Translations under genes and position numbers: made by a program
Part shown: piece after piece, positions 1 to 8,164 of the stretch
How positions within the stretch are numbered: position 1 is the stretch's first letter
Layout: every line of letters starts with the position of its first letter
Origin: Lichenicoccus sp964242335
GTDB lineage: Bacteria; Pseudomonadota; Alphaproteobacteria; Acetobacterales; Acetobacteraceae
Direction: 5' to 3'
Length of the DNA stretch: 64,000 nt
NCBI GenBank assembly: GCA_964242335.1
Contig: CAXTAY010000003.1
Location: 156,316 to 220,315, forward strand
The notes under the pieces: model-generated
What the model was told of the DNA's origin: nothing
The model's input: the letters and a program-made list of their open reading frames with translations, nothing else
Database searches by the model: none

Positions 1-862
1 GCGCCTTCTGCTCGAACGTATGCTGGGCGTCCCCTGCGAGCCGGTGCAGGCGCTCGACTTCGCCTATTATTACGGCACCCTGCTCGGACCGGACACGCTG
101 GTCGTCAGCCTCAGTTCCAGCGGCACCACCACGCGCACGGTGGAGGCGCTGCTGATCGCGCGCGCGCGCGGCGCCCGCACGCTGGCGCTCAGCAACAATC
201 CCGGCTCCGCGCTGATGGCGGAGTCCGAGCACGGCCTGCTCGTGCACGCGCAGCGCCGGGGGTGGCCGACCCAGTCGAGCACGGCGGCACTGGCGCTGCT
301 CTGCCGGCTCGCGGTGCGGATCGGCTTGATGCGGCGGCGACCGGAGGCGGCGGCGCTGGAGCGAGCCCTGAGCGGCCTGCCGGACCGGATGGCCGAGATC
401 CTGCTCAGCCTCGACCCTGTGCTGGCCGGTCTCGCCGAGGCGGAGGCCGGCAAGACGATCTTCCTGTTCACCGGCGGCGGCCCGGCCTACGCCTCGGCCC
501 TGTTCGGCGCCGTTAAGATGAAGGAATGCGCGCCGGACCATGCCATGGCGATCCCGCTCGAGGAGTTCCACCACTATAATTCGCAGAAGCCGGGCGACCC
601 CCTGTTCGTGCTTGCCCCGTCCGGACCCTCGGTCGCGCGCGCCCGCGACACCGCGGAGGAGGGACGCCGCTGGGGCGGCCGCATCTACGGCGTGGTGCAC
701 GAGGCGGAGACGGCGCTCGATGCGTGCAGCGACCAGGTGATCCGGCTGCCGGACGTGCCCGAGTGCCTGGCGGCGCTCACCCTGACGCTGCCGCTGCAGC
801 TGTTCGCCTATCACGTCGCGATGGCGAAGTTCCGGCGCGCCGGCGCGGCGATCCCGGCCTGA
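1..862 (+). CDS. SIS-domain sugar-phosphate isomerase/deglycase, 5' end outside window
   Basis: The reading frame is open to the left edge, so the true start lies outside. About 286 codons are visible. Two SIS (sugar isomerase) folds can be read: the first carries SLSSSGTTTRTVEAL, the usual phosphosugar-binding Ser/Thr loop, and the second begins near GKTIFLFTGGGPAYASA and contains the EEFHHYN stretch typical of GlmS/AgaS/FrlB-like deglycases. No glutaminase domain is visible. The protein probably acts in the cytoplasm on an aminated or glycated sugar phosphate. The stop is followed after 11 bp by a PfkB kinase gene, so the two likely form one operon that phosphorylates and then isomerises or deglycates a sugar. 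The exact substrate cannot be told from sequence. Confidence 0.85.
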   Translation, partial: RLLLERMLGVPCEPVQALDFAYYYGTLLGPDTLVVSLSSSGTTTRTVEALLIARARGARTLALSNNPGSALMAESEHGLLVHAQRRGWPTQSSTAALALLCRLAVRIGLMRRRPEAAALERALSGLPDRMAEILLSLDPVLAGLAEAEAGKTIFLFTGGGPAYASALFGAVKMKECAPDHAMAIPLEEFHHYNSQKPGDPLFVLAPSGPSVARARDTAEEGRRWGGRIYGVVHEAETALDACSDQVIRLPDVPECLAALTLTLPLQLFAYHVAMAKFRRAGAAIPA

Positions 863-873
863 GCGAGCGCGGC

Positions 874-1851
874 GTGCCGCCGGCGCCGCGCCTGGTCTGC
901 CTGGGCAACCTCAGCCTCGATAATGTGGTACAGCCGGGGATCGCGTCATCAAGCGGCATGACGCACTCGGCCCGCGCCGGGGGCGATGCGCTCTACGGCG
1001 TGCTGGCGGCGCGGCTCGTGCTGCCGGAGACCGCGATGCTGGCGCCGGTCGGTCGCGACCTGCCGCCCGACATGGCCGCGTTGCTCGCGTCGTACGGCCT
1101 CTCGCCGGAGGCAATGCCGCGTCGGGACCGACCGACCCTGCGCAACCGGATCGTCTATGAGACCCACGACCGGCGGGTCGTCACGCTGCTGTCGGAGGAC
1201 GCGGACTTCGAGGTCCTGTCGCCGCGCAGCGCCGACATGCCGGAGCACTACTGGGCGGCGGATGCCTTCATGATCCTGGCGATGACGCTGGAGGCGCAGC
1301 GCGACCTGGTGCAAGGCTGCCGCAGCCGGACCCGCGCGCTGGTGGCACTGGATCCGCAGGAGGAATATGTCGAGGGCAACGTCGAGGCGATCCTCGATCT
1401 GATCACGCGAGTGGACGTGTTCATGCCCAGCCTCGATGAGGTGCGCCGCCTGTTGGGTCATGCCGAGCCCGCTCGCGCCGCGAGGCAGCTCGCGGCGCGC
1501 GGACCCGGCATCGTGGTGGTCAAGATGGGTGCCGAGGGCAGCTTGATTCATCAGGCTGCGACCGGCCGCGACATCGTCATGCCGGCCTATCCGGTGCGCC
1601 CGTTCGACGCCACGGGTGCCGGCGACGCCTACTGCTCGGCGTTCATGGCGGCCCTGGTGACGATGCCGGGCGATCCGCTGCGCGCCGGCGCGGCGGGTGC
1701 GGTGGCGGCCTCCTACGCCGTCGGCGGCTATGGGATCGACGGCCTCGTCGCGGCGAGTGCCGCCGATCTCGGCGCACGGCTCGAGCACTGGTCCGGCTTC
1801 CGGTCGATCCGGGCAAAATGCCCCTGGACGCGTAACACTCCGGAACCCTGA
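874..1851 (+). CDS. PfkB-family carbohydrate kinase
   Basis: A 325-residue ribokinase/PfkB-fold kinase. The N-terminus LVCLGNLSLDNV is the family's first strand, and the C-terminal signature DATGAGD (about residue 242) provides the anion hole and the catalytic Asp. The GTG at 874 is chosen because similarity to the family begins at once, while the frame farther upstream overlaps the SIS gene and looks like out-of-frame translation. It lies 11 bp behind the SIS gene and is probably co-transcribed, so its substrate is likely the sugar or glycated compound handled by that enzyme (inference). Family length is usually 300-340 residues, so it looks intact. Confidence 0.85.
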   Translation: MPPAPRLVCLGNLSLDNVVQPGIASSSGMTHSARAGGDALYGVLAARLVLPETAMLAPVGRDLPPDMAALLASYGLSPEAMPRRDRPTLRNRIVYETHDRRVVTLLSEDADFEVLSPRSADMPEHYWAADAFMILAMTLEAQRDLVQGCRSRTRALVALDPQEEYVEGNVEAILDLITRVDVFMPSLDEVRRLLGHAEPARAARQLAARGPGIVVVKMGAEGSLIHQAATGRDIVMPAYPVRPFDATGAGDAYCSAFMAALVTMPGDPLRAGAAGAVAASYAVGGYGIDGLVAASAADLGARLEHWSGFRSIRAKCPWTRNTPEP

Positions 1852-2116
1852 ACGCGCTGCTCGATTACCACCTGCGATGGGCCGGGGTGTTCCCTGGATG
1901 ACCCTGGCGGAAGCGATCCGGACAGATCGCATCCGTCGCAGTTCCACGCTCACCGGATCTCAAGCAATGCACGTGACCAGAGGATGAGTGCGACAGCACA
2001 TCGACGACGCCGCATCCGGCATCACGAGCAGATCAGCCAACAGGAATCGTCGAAGCATCTTCAGCCCGGATCCTGACGTGCGTTCAGGCATGGCCGGGAC
2101 CCTGAGGGCGACGAAC

Positions 2117-3082
2117 ATGTCGGTCGTCCCCAGGCTGCTGGCATCGGCATCGCTGTTGTCGCTCGGCGGATGCTCGCTGGGCCAGTTCTGGGTGCTGCAA
2201 CCGCGCGGCCCGGTTGCCGAGACCAGCCTGTATTCGCTGCTGGTCGAGACGGCCGCGATGATGCTGATCATCGGCCCGACGACGCTGCTGATCCTGTGGT
2301 GCATCTGGCGCTATCGCAAGGCGAATGCGAGGGGCGCCTACACTCCGGGCTGGTCGCATTCGCTGTCGATCGAGATCATCTCATGGGGTTTCCCGCTCGC
2401 CATCGTGGCGTTCCTGAGTTGCCTCTCGTACTGGGGCACCTTCCGAGTGAACCCGTTCAGCCCCGGCGTGATGGCGCCGGGCTTGAACCCCGACAACGAC
2501 AGGAAGCCAGTCGACGTCGAGGTGGTTACCACTGACTGGCAGTGGCTGTTCATCTATCCCGATCACCACATCGCTGCGGCGAACGAACTCGTGGTGCCGG
2601 TACACACGCCGATCCGCTTCCGCATGACGTCTGCGACGGTCTCGAACGACTTTTATATCCCGCAGCTCGCCGGCCAGATCGACATCATGCCGGGGATGCT
2701 GACCAAGCAGGGCCTGATCGCGAACCAGCCAGGCGTCTACGAAGGGATCGCCGGCGAGTTCAACGGCCCGGGCTTCTCGTGGATGCAGTTCAAGACACGC
2801 GTGGTGTCGCAGGCCGCGTTCGAGCGGTGGACGAGCGACGTGGGAAGATCCTCCAAGCATCTCGACCAGGCCGAGTTCGATCGGTTCGCGACACCGACGA
2901 TCAATCGAAGCGGCAAGGCGATCTACTTCTCCGCAGTGGACGACAAGCTGTTCGGCCACGTCATTCAGGACGTCATGATGGGCAAGATCTATCCCACGCC
3001 ACCCAACATGACCGAGAAGAAGTCCTCGCAGGCGCCGGGAGGTCGGCAGCCGGAGAAGGCCGCCGCCTCGTCGTCGCCCTAA
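2117..3082 (+). CDS. cyoA: Cytochrome o/a-type ubiquinol oxidase subunit II
   Basis: Subunit II of a haem-copper quinol oxidase in the cytoplasmic membrane. The 321-residue product has a lipoprotein signal peptide with lipobox LGGC (Cys about residue 19), two membrane segments (about residues 35-60 and 85-108) and a periplasmic cupredoxin domain containing TTDWQWLFIYPD and the late ISRs of the fold. The CuA ligands of cytochrome c oxidases are absent, as expected for a quinol oxidase. The ATG at 2117 is preferred over the in-frame ATGs at 1988 and 2090 because it gives a clean lipoprotein signal and has a GAGGGCG ribosome site. First gene of cyoABCD; 16 bp before cyoB. Confidence 0.95.
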   Translation: MSVVPRLLASASLLSLGGCSLGQFWVLQPRGPVAETSLYSLLVETAAMMLIIGPTTLLILWCIWRYRKANARGAYTPGWSHSLSIEIISWGFPLAIVAFLSCLSYWGTFRVNPFSPGVMAPGLNPDNDRKPVDVEVVTTDWQWLFIYPDHHIAAANELVVPVHTPIRFRMTSATVSNDFYIPQLAGQIDIMPGMLTKQGLIANQPGVYEGIAGEFNGPGFSWMQFKTRVVSQAAFERWTSDVGRSSKHLDQAEFDRFATPTINRSGKAIYFSAVDDKLFGHVIQDVMMGKIYPTPPNMTEKKSSQAPGGRQPEKAAASSSP

Positions 3083-3098
3083 TCAGGAATCGCGCACC

Positions 3099-5201
3099 AT
3101 GGTCAATCTGGAAGGTCATTGGAGCCCGCTCCTCGGCCGGCTGACGCTTTCGGAAATCCCTTACGACAACCCGGTCGTCGGCGGCGCCTTCGTGTTCGCC
3201 GTGCTGCTCGGGCTGCTCATCCTGGCGGTGATCACCTATCTCGGTAAGTGGGGCTATCTCTGGCGCGAGTGGCTAACCACGGTCGACCACAAGCGGATCG
3301 GCATCATGTACGTGATCGTCGGCGTCGTGATGCTGTTCCGCGGCTTCGTCGACGCGATCATGATGCGCACCCAGCAGATGCTCGCGGCCGGGCCGGCATC
3401 GGTCGGCTATCTCGGCGCCGAGCACGGCTACCTGCCGCCGTACCATTACGACCAGATCTACGGGTCCCACGGGACCATCATGCTGATCTTCGCGGCGACG
3501 CCGATCCTGGCCGGCTTCATGAACTACCTGCTGCCGCTGCAGATCGGCGCGCGCGACATGGCGTTCCCGTACCTGAACGCGGTCGGGCTGTGGATGACGG
3601 TGGTCGGCGCCGGGCTGGTGATGCTCTCGCTGTTCGTCGGCGACTTCAGCCACGCCGGCTGGAGCGGCCTCGCGCCGCTCACGGAGATGCCGTACAGCCC
3701 CGATGTCGGGGTGGATTACTGGAGCTGGGCGCTGCAGATCGGCAGCATCGGCACCACGCTCGGCGCGGTCAACATCATCGCGACCATCATCAAGATGCGC
3801 GCGCCCGGCATGACCTGGATGCGCCTGCCGATGTTCACCTGGACGGCGCTGACCACCAACGTCATCGGGCTGACCGCCTTCCCAGTGCTCGGCGTCGCGA
3901 TCGGCCTGCTGACCCTCGACCGCTATTTCGGCACCCACTTCTACACGACCGGGTTCGGCGGCAACTTCATGCTCTACACCGACCTGTTCTGGATCTGGGG
4001 CCACCCGGAGGTGTATTTCATCATCCTTCCGGCCTGGGGCATGATGTCGGAGATCATCCCGACCTTTTCGGAAAAGCCGCTGTTCGGCTACCCGGTCATG
4101 GTCGCGGCGAGCCTGAGCATCGGCTGCATCTCCTGGACCGTCTGGCTGCACCATTTCTTCACCATGGGTGCGGGACCGGTCGTCAGCGTGTTCTACAGCG
4201 TGTCGACGATGCTGGTGTCGATCCCGACCGGCGTGAAGGTGTTCAACTGGGCCTTCACCATGTATCGCGGCCGCCTCAGCTTCACGACGCCGATGCTGTG
4301 GGCGGTCGCGGCGATCTTCATGCAGCTGATCGGCGGCCTGACCGGCATGATGCTGGCGATCCCGGCGATCAACTACATGACCCACAACAGCGTGTTCGTC
4401 GTGGCCCATTTCCACTGCGTGATCATGGTGACGCTGTTCGCCTCGATCGCCGGTGCCACGTTCTGGTTTCCCAAGGTATTCGGCTTCAAGCTCGACGAGG
4501 CGAGCGGGCAGGTGGTGTTCTGGCTGTTCATCGCCGGCACTTTCACCGTCTTCACCGCCATGTTCGCGCTCGGCTTCGCCGGCATGCCGCGGCGCCTCGC
4601 CTACATCCCCTACGCGGGCTGGAAGCCGCTGCTGGTGATCGAGGAGTTGGGCGTCTTCATGTACATCGCCGGCCTCGTCGCGTACGTCTATCAGATCTAT
4701 GTCAGCGTCCGGAAGCGGGTCGAGAACCGGGTCGACATGGACGCCTGGGGCACCACCCGCAGCCTCGAGTGGATGACCCACTCCCCGGTGCCGGCGTACA
4801 ACTTCGCGCTGATCCCGCACGTCAATGCGCGCGACGAGTGGGCCTGGCGCAAGGCGAACGGCCTCGGCGGGGTGATGCCGGATCACTACGAGGACATCGA
4901 GGTTCCGCTCAACACCATGGTGCCGCTGCTGATCGGGGCCGCCACCGCGGCGTTCGGATTCGCGATGGTGTGGCGCATCTGGTGGCTCGCGATCATCGCG
5001 ATGATCGCGGTCGTCGCCATCATCGTCATCCGCTCCTTCGGTGGCAGCACCGGCACCAAGATCACCGCGGACGAGGTCCGGCGCACCGAGCGTGCGGCGG
5101 CGAACTGGCGTCCGCGTCCGAACCCGGGTGGTGGCATGCTGCCAGGCGGCGTGGTCGCGTTCGGTGCCGAGAAGGCCGCTGATATCGGGCGGCGACGCTG
5201 A
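3099..5201 (+). CDS. cyoB: Ubiquinol oxidase subunit I
   Basis: Catalytic subunit with the low-spin haem and the haem/CuB centre, which reduces O2 and pumps protons. At 700 residues it is slightly longer than E. coli CyoB (663), the excess being a short N-terminus and a C-terminal tail. Visible ligands are the haem His in GSHGTIM, the CuB His and cross-linked Tyr plus proton-channel Glu in WGHPEVYF (about residue 302), the His pair in WLHHFFTMG (about 351), and AHFHC (about 437) for the two haems. The N-terminal tract TVDHKRIGIMY is the family hallmark. No cyoE (haem O synthase) follows, so whether the enzyme is bo3 or ba3 is open. Confidence 0.97.
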   Translation: MVNLEGHWSPLLGRLTLSEIPYDNPVVGGAFVFAVLLGLLILAVITYLGKWGYLWREWLTTVDHKRIGIMYVIVGVVMLFRGFVDAIMMRTQQMLAAGPASVGYLGAEHGYLPPYHYDQIYGSHGTIMLIFAATPILAGFMNYLLPLQIGARDMAFPYLNAVGLWMTVVGAGLVMLSLFVGDFSHAGWSGLAPLTEMPYSPDVGVDYWSWALQIGSIGTTLGAVNIIATIIKMRAPGMTWMRLPMFTWTALTTNVIGLTAFPVLGVAIGLLTLDRYFGTHFYTTGFGGNFMLYTDLFWIWGHPEVYFIILPAWGMMSEIIPTFSEKPLFGYPVMVAASLSIGCISWTVWLHHFFTMGAGPVVSVFYSVSTMLVSIPTGVKVFNWAFTMYRGRLSFTTPMLWAVAAIFMQLIGGLTGMMLAIPAINYMTHNSVFVVAHFHCVIMVTLFASIAGATFWFPKVFGFKLDEASGQVVFWLFIAGTFTVFTAMFALGFAGMPRRLAYIPYAGWKPLLVIEELGVFMYIAGLVAYVYQIYVSVRKRVENRVDMDAWGTTRSLEWMTHSPVPAYNFALIPHVNARDEWAWRKANGLGGVMPDHYEDIEVPLNTMVPLLIGAATAAFGFAMVWRIWWLAIIAMIAVVAIIVIRSFGGSTGTKITADEVRRTERAAANWRPRPNPGGGMLPGGVVAFGAEKAADIGRRR

Positions 5202-5286
5202 ACACGATGCGCGTCCCGTTGAGGCCTTGCCCCTGGAGGTCGGCCCCCCGGCCGGCTTCGGTCACATCAAGCCAAGGCCATGCCCG

Positions 5287-5922
5287 ATGAACGCAGCCGT
5301 CGATCACGGCCCGGACCCGCGCCACGCGAAGCTGTGGGACGACACCACCCACGAGCACGACCTGATGAGCACGCGCATGCTCGGCTTCTGGCTATACATG
5401 CTGAGCGACTCGCTGATCTTCGCAGCCCTGTTCGCCGCCTATGAGGTTCTCAGCTACGACACCAGCATCTTCGGTGGTCCGTCGCCGCGCGAGGTGGCGT
5501 CACCGATCTATGCCTATGCCGAGACGGTGGCACTGTTCACCAGCGTGCTCGCCTACGGCATCGCCATGGTCGAGCTCAGGCGCGACCGGCCGCGCGCGCT
5601 GATCGCCTGGGTCGCCGTCGCCTTCGTGATCGGCTCCGCCTTCCTGGGCATGGAATGGCACGAGCTCTCCAGGCTGGCGCAGAGCGGCGCGACGCCGCAG
5701 CGCAGCGGCTACCTGTCCATCTTCTTCACCCTGATCGTGGTGCACGGGATACACATCGCCTTCGGCCTGCTCTGGATGGTCGTGCTCGGGGGCCAGGTCG
5801 CACGCAGCGGCCTCACCTTGCTGGTGACCTACCGGCTGGCCAACCTGAAGATCTTCTGGCTCTACCAGACGCTGATCTGGACCTTCGTCTACACCTTCGT
5901 CTACCTGCGGGGTTCGCTCTGA
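5287..5922 (+). CDS. cyoC: Ubiquinol oxidase subunit III
   Basis: A 211-residue membrane subunit of the quinol oxidase with five predicted helices, beginning with the conserved LGFWLYMLSDSLIFAALFA. The ATG at 5287 is used because family similarity begins there (a hydrophilic N-terminus with WDDTTHEHD) and the frame upstream overlaps cyoB. The stop TGA shares its last base with the ATG of cyoD, which points to translational coupling. The product stabilises subunit I and is not itself redox-active. Confidence 0.95.
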   Translation: MNAAVDHGPDPRHAKLWDDTTHEHDLMSTRMLGFWLYMLSDSLIFAALFAAYEVLSYDTSIFGGPSPREVASPIYAYAETVALFTSVLAYGIAMVELRRDRPRALIAWVAVAFVIGSAFLGMEWHELSRLAQSGATPQRSGYLSIFFTLIVVHGIHIAFGLLWMVVLGGQVARSGLTLLVTYRLANLKIFWLYQTLIWTFVYTFVYLRGSL

Positions 5923-6278
5923 TGGCCGTCGACAACCAGGAGCCTTGGGAACATCCCGAGATCAAGCTGGCCAACGAGGGCCAGTACATCATCGGCTACC
6001 TCGTCTCGCTGGCCCTGCTGGGCCTGTCGCTGCTGCTGGTCACGACCCACGTGGCGGCGCCGACGACACTGCTGCTGCTGATCTCGGCGATCGCCCTGGT
6101 CACCGTGATGGCGCAGCTCATCCTGCTGTTCCACCTCGACTTCTCCGAGACGCAGCGTTGGAACTCGCTGACGCTGATGCTGAACGTGCCGCTGCTGATC
6201 CTGTCCGTCGGCCTGACCTCGTGGATGTTCCGCGCCCTGTACACCCACGTCATGGCGCCCGGCCTGATGCCGCACTAG
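5922..6278 (+). CDS. cyoD: Ubiquinol oxidase subunit IV
   Basis: A 118-residue protein with three membrane helices and the family's central stretch ALVTVMAQLILLFHLDF. It is the smallest subunit and helps assemble the CuB site in E. coli. The start overlaps the cyoC stop by one base (TGATG). It ends the cyo operon; no cyoE or other assembly gene follows, and the next gene starts about 120 bp later under its own strong ribosome site. Confidence 0.93.
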   Translation: MAVDNQEPWEHPEIKLANEGQYIIGYLVSLALLGLSLLLVTTHVAAPTTLLLLISAIALVTVMAQLILLFHLDFSETQRWNSLTLMLNVPLLILSVGLTSWMFRALYTHVMAPGLMPH

Positions 6279-6358
6279 CTTTTCAGCCGATGTTGCGGAG
6301 CGCCAGCTTGCCGCCATACTGGGCATCATCAGCCCGGGCCGCGCCAGGACCGGGGTAG

Positions 6359-6382
6359 CCCCAGACGTCGCCCCAGACGTCG
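6359..6382 (+). repeat. Perfect 12-bp tandem duplication in a 5' leader
   Basis: CCCCAGACGTCG occurs twice head to tail, directly before the GAGGAGGT ribosome-binding site of the DUF47 gene. Both copies are identical, which suggests a recent slippage or small duplication. No function can be assigned. Confidence 0.7.
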
Positions 6383-6396
6383 CGAGGAGGTGCGCG

Positions 6397-7059
6397 ATGA
6401 GCGAGCCGGGACGGTCCAACGTGCTGCTGCGCGCCTACCGATCGCTGATGCCCCGGGATGCTCGCTTCATCGAGTATTTCTGCCAGCACTCGAGGCTGAT
6501 CGTCGCCGCGGCGCAGTCGTTCCGCGCCCTGATGTCGGGAGACGGCCATCCCGATCAGCACGTCGCCGAGATCAACCGGCTGGAGGATGCGGCGGACGGG
6601 ATCACGCGCGCGACCATCTTCGCGATCCACAGGACCTTCATCACGCCGTTCGACCGTTCGCAGATCCTCGATCTGATCACGGCACTCGACGACACCATCG
6701 ACCTGATGAAGGATACCGGCCGTCGCATGCTCCGCTACGGCGTCGCCTTCACCCCGGAGATGCAGGCGATGGCGGACTGCGCGGTGCGCGCCTCGACGCT
6801 GATCCGCGACGCGATGCCGCTGCTCGGCTCGATCGGCCCCAGCGCCGAGGCGCTGAGCACGATGTCGGTGGCGGTGCGCGTCATCGAGAGCGAGGCGGAC
6901 GAGCAGCTCGATCGCGGGCTGCGCATCCTGTTCGCCAGCGACGGCTCCCCCGGCTACAAGCTCACCGTAGAGAAGGTCTACGACTTGGTGGAGGCGGTGG
7001 TCGACCGCTGCGAGGACATCGTCGACGTGATCGACGGCATCGTCGTGGAACAGGTCTAG
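6397..7059 (+). CDS. DUF47/PhoU-like accessory protein of PiT phosphate transporter
   Basis: A 220-residue, all-helical cytoplasmic protein of the DUF47 (PhoU-related) family. Typical features are the N-terminal FIEYFCQHS segment, the EINRLEDAADGITR repeat-like helix and the C-terminal EKVYDLVEAVVDRCEDIVDV, whose acidic residues bind metal in PhoU relatives. It is followed 10 bp later by the phosphate transporter, the standard gene pairing in which the DUF47 protein is thought to modulate PiT activity. The ribosome site GAGGAGGT is strong. Length is normal for the family. Confidence 0.92.
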   Translation: MSEPGRSNVLLRAYRSLMPRDARFIEYFCQHSRLIVAAAQSFRALMSGDGHPDQHVAEINRLEDAADGITRATIFAIHRTFITPFDRSQILDLITALDDTIDLMKDTGRRMLRYGVAFTPEMQAMADCAVRASTLIRDAMPLLGSIGPSAEALSTMSVAVRVIESEADEQLDRGLRILFASDGSPGYKLTVEKVYDLVEAVVDRCEDIVDVIDGIVVEQV

Positions 7060-7069
7060 GCCGGAACCG

Positions 7070-8077
7070 GTGGGCGCCGTCGACAGCACGCCGTTCCTGG
7101 TCGGCCTGATCGGCTTCGCGCTGACGTTCGATTTCCTGAACGGCCTGCACGACAGCGCCAACTCGATCGCCACCGTGGTCGCCACCCGGGTGCTGCGGCC
7201 GCTCACTGCGGTGCTGTGGGCGTCGTTCTTCAACTTCATCGCCTTCGCGGTGTTCGGGCTGCACGTCGCCGCGACCATCGGCCATGGCGTGATCGCCGCG
7301 GCCGCGGTCGATCCCCTGGTGATCTTCGGCGCGCTGGGCGGCGCGATCACCTGGAACCTGCTCACCTGGTGGCTCGGCATCCCCTCCAGCAGCAGCCACG
7401 CCCTGGTCGGCGGGCTGGTGGGGGCAGGGATGGCGAAGGCCGGTCCGGCCGCGGTGATCTGGGGCGGCCTCGGCACCATCGGGGCGGCGATCATCCTGTC
7501 GCCGCTGACCGGCCTGGTGCTGGCGATGACGCTGGTGCTGGCGGTCTCCTGGCTCGCCGTCCGCTCCACCCCGTTCGCGGTCGACCGCCGCTTCCGCAGG
7601 ATGCAGTTCGTCTCGTCGGCCCTGCTGAGCCTGGCGCACGGCGGCAACGACGCCCAGAAGACCATGGGCATCATCACGATCCTGCTCTACTCGCGGCACC
7701 TGCTGTCCGGCGGCTTCCACGTGCCGTTCTGGGTGGTGCTGAGCTGCCAGTCGGCGATGGCGCTGGGCACCCTGTGCGGCGGCTGGCGGATCGTGCGCAC
7801 GATGGGCTCGCGGATCACGCACCTGACCCCGATGCAGGGCTTCAGCGCTGAGACCGGCGGCGCGCTGGCGCTGTTCGGCGCCACCTGGCTCGGCATCCCG
7901 GTCTCGACCACCCACACCATCACCGGCTCGATCGTGGGCGTTGGCGCCGCCCGCCGCGTCTCGGCGGTGCGTTGGGGCGTGGCCAGGAGCATCACCGTCG
8001 CCTGGGTGATCACCCTTCCTGCCTCCGCCGCCGTCGCCGCCGCCTGCTACTGGCTCGGCAGGGTGGCGACGCGGTAG
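7070..8077 (+). CDS. pit: Low-affinity inorganic phosphate transporter, PiT family
   Basis: A 335-residue integral membrane symporter for metal-phosphate or phosphate. It carries the two PiT signature copies: FLNGLHDSANSIATVVATR near the N-terminus and LSLAHGGNDAQKTMGII in the second half, plus SSSHALVGG and STTHTITGSIVG, the re-entrant loops of each inverted half. It is the short PiT form, not the roughly 500-residue E. coli PitA form. It starts at GTG 7070, 10 bp after the DUF47 gene, and shares its transcript. Confidence 0.94.
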   Translation: MGAVDSTPFLVGLIGFALTFDFLNGLHDSANSIATVVATRVLRPLTAVLWASFFNFIAFAVFGLHVAATIGHGVIAAAAVDPLVIFGALGGAITWNLLTWWLGIPSSSSHALVGGLVGAGMAKAGPAAVIWGGLGTIGAAIILSPLTGLVLAMTLVLAVSWLAVRSTPFAVDRRFRRMQFVSSALLSLAHGGNDAQKTMGIITILLYSRHLLSGGFHVPFWVVLSCQSAMALGTLCGGWRIVRTMGSRITHLTPMQGFSAETGGALALFGATWLGIPVSTTHTITGSIVGVGAARRVSAVRWGVARSITVAWVITLPASAAVAAACYWLGRVATR

Positions 8078-8164
8078 CTGCAGGCCGATGCGGCGTCGAC
8101 GCCTAGCCGAACGCCGGTTTCCGGTTCAAGGTATATCGTTCTTGCCCAGGAAGGAAATCCGTCC

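Noticed and set aside
1988..2116. N-terminal extension of cyoA
   Set aside because: It would hide the lipoprotein signal; ATG 2117 has a ribosome site and gives a normal length.
3248..5182. Very long Arg/His-rich frames over cyoB on both strands
   Set aside because: They are shadow frames caused by high GC; cyoB itself is unambiguous.
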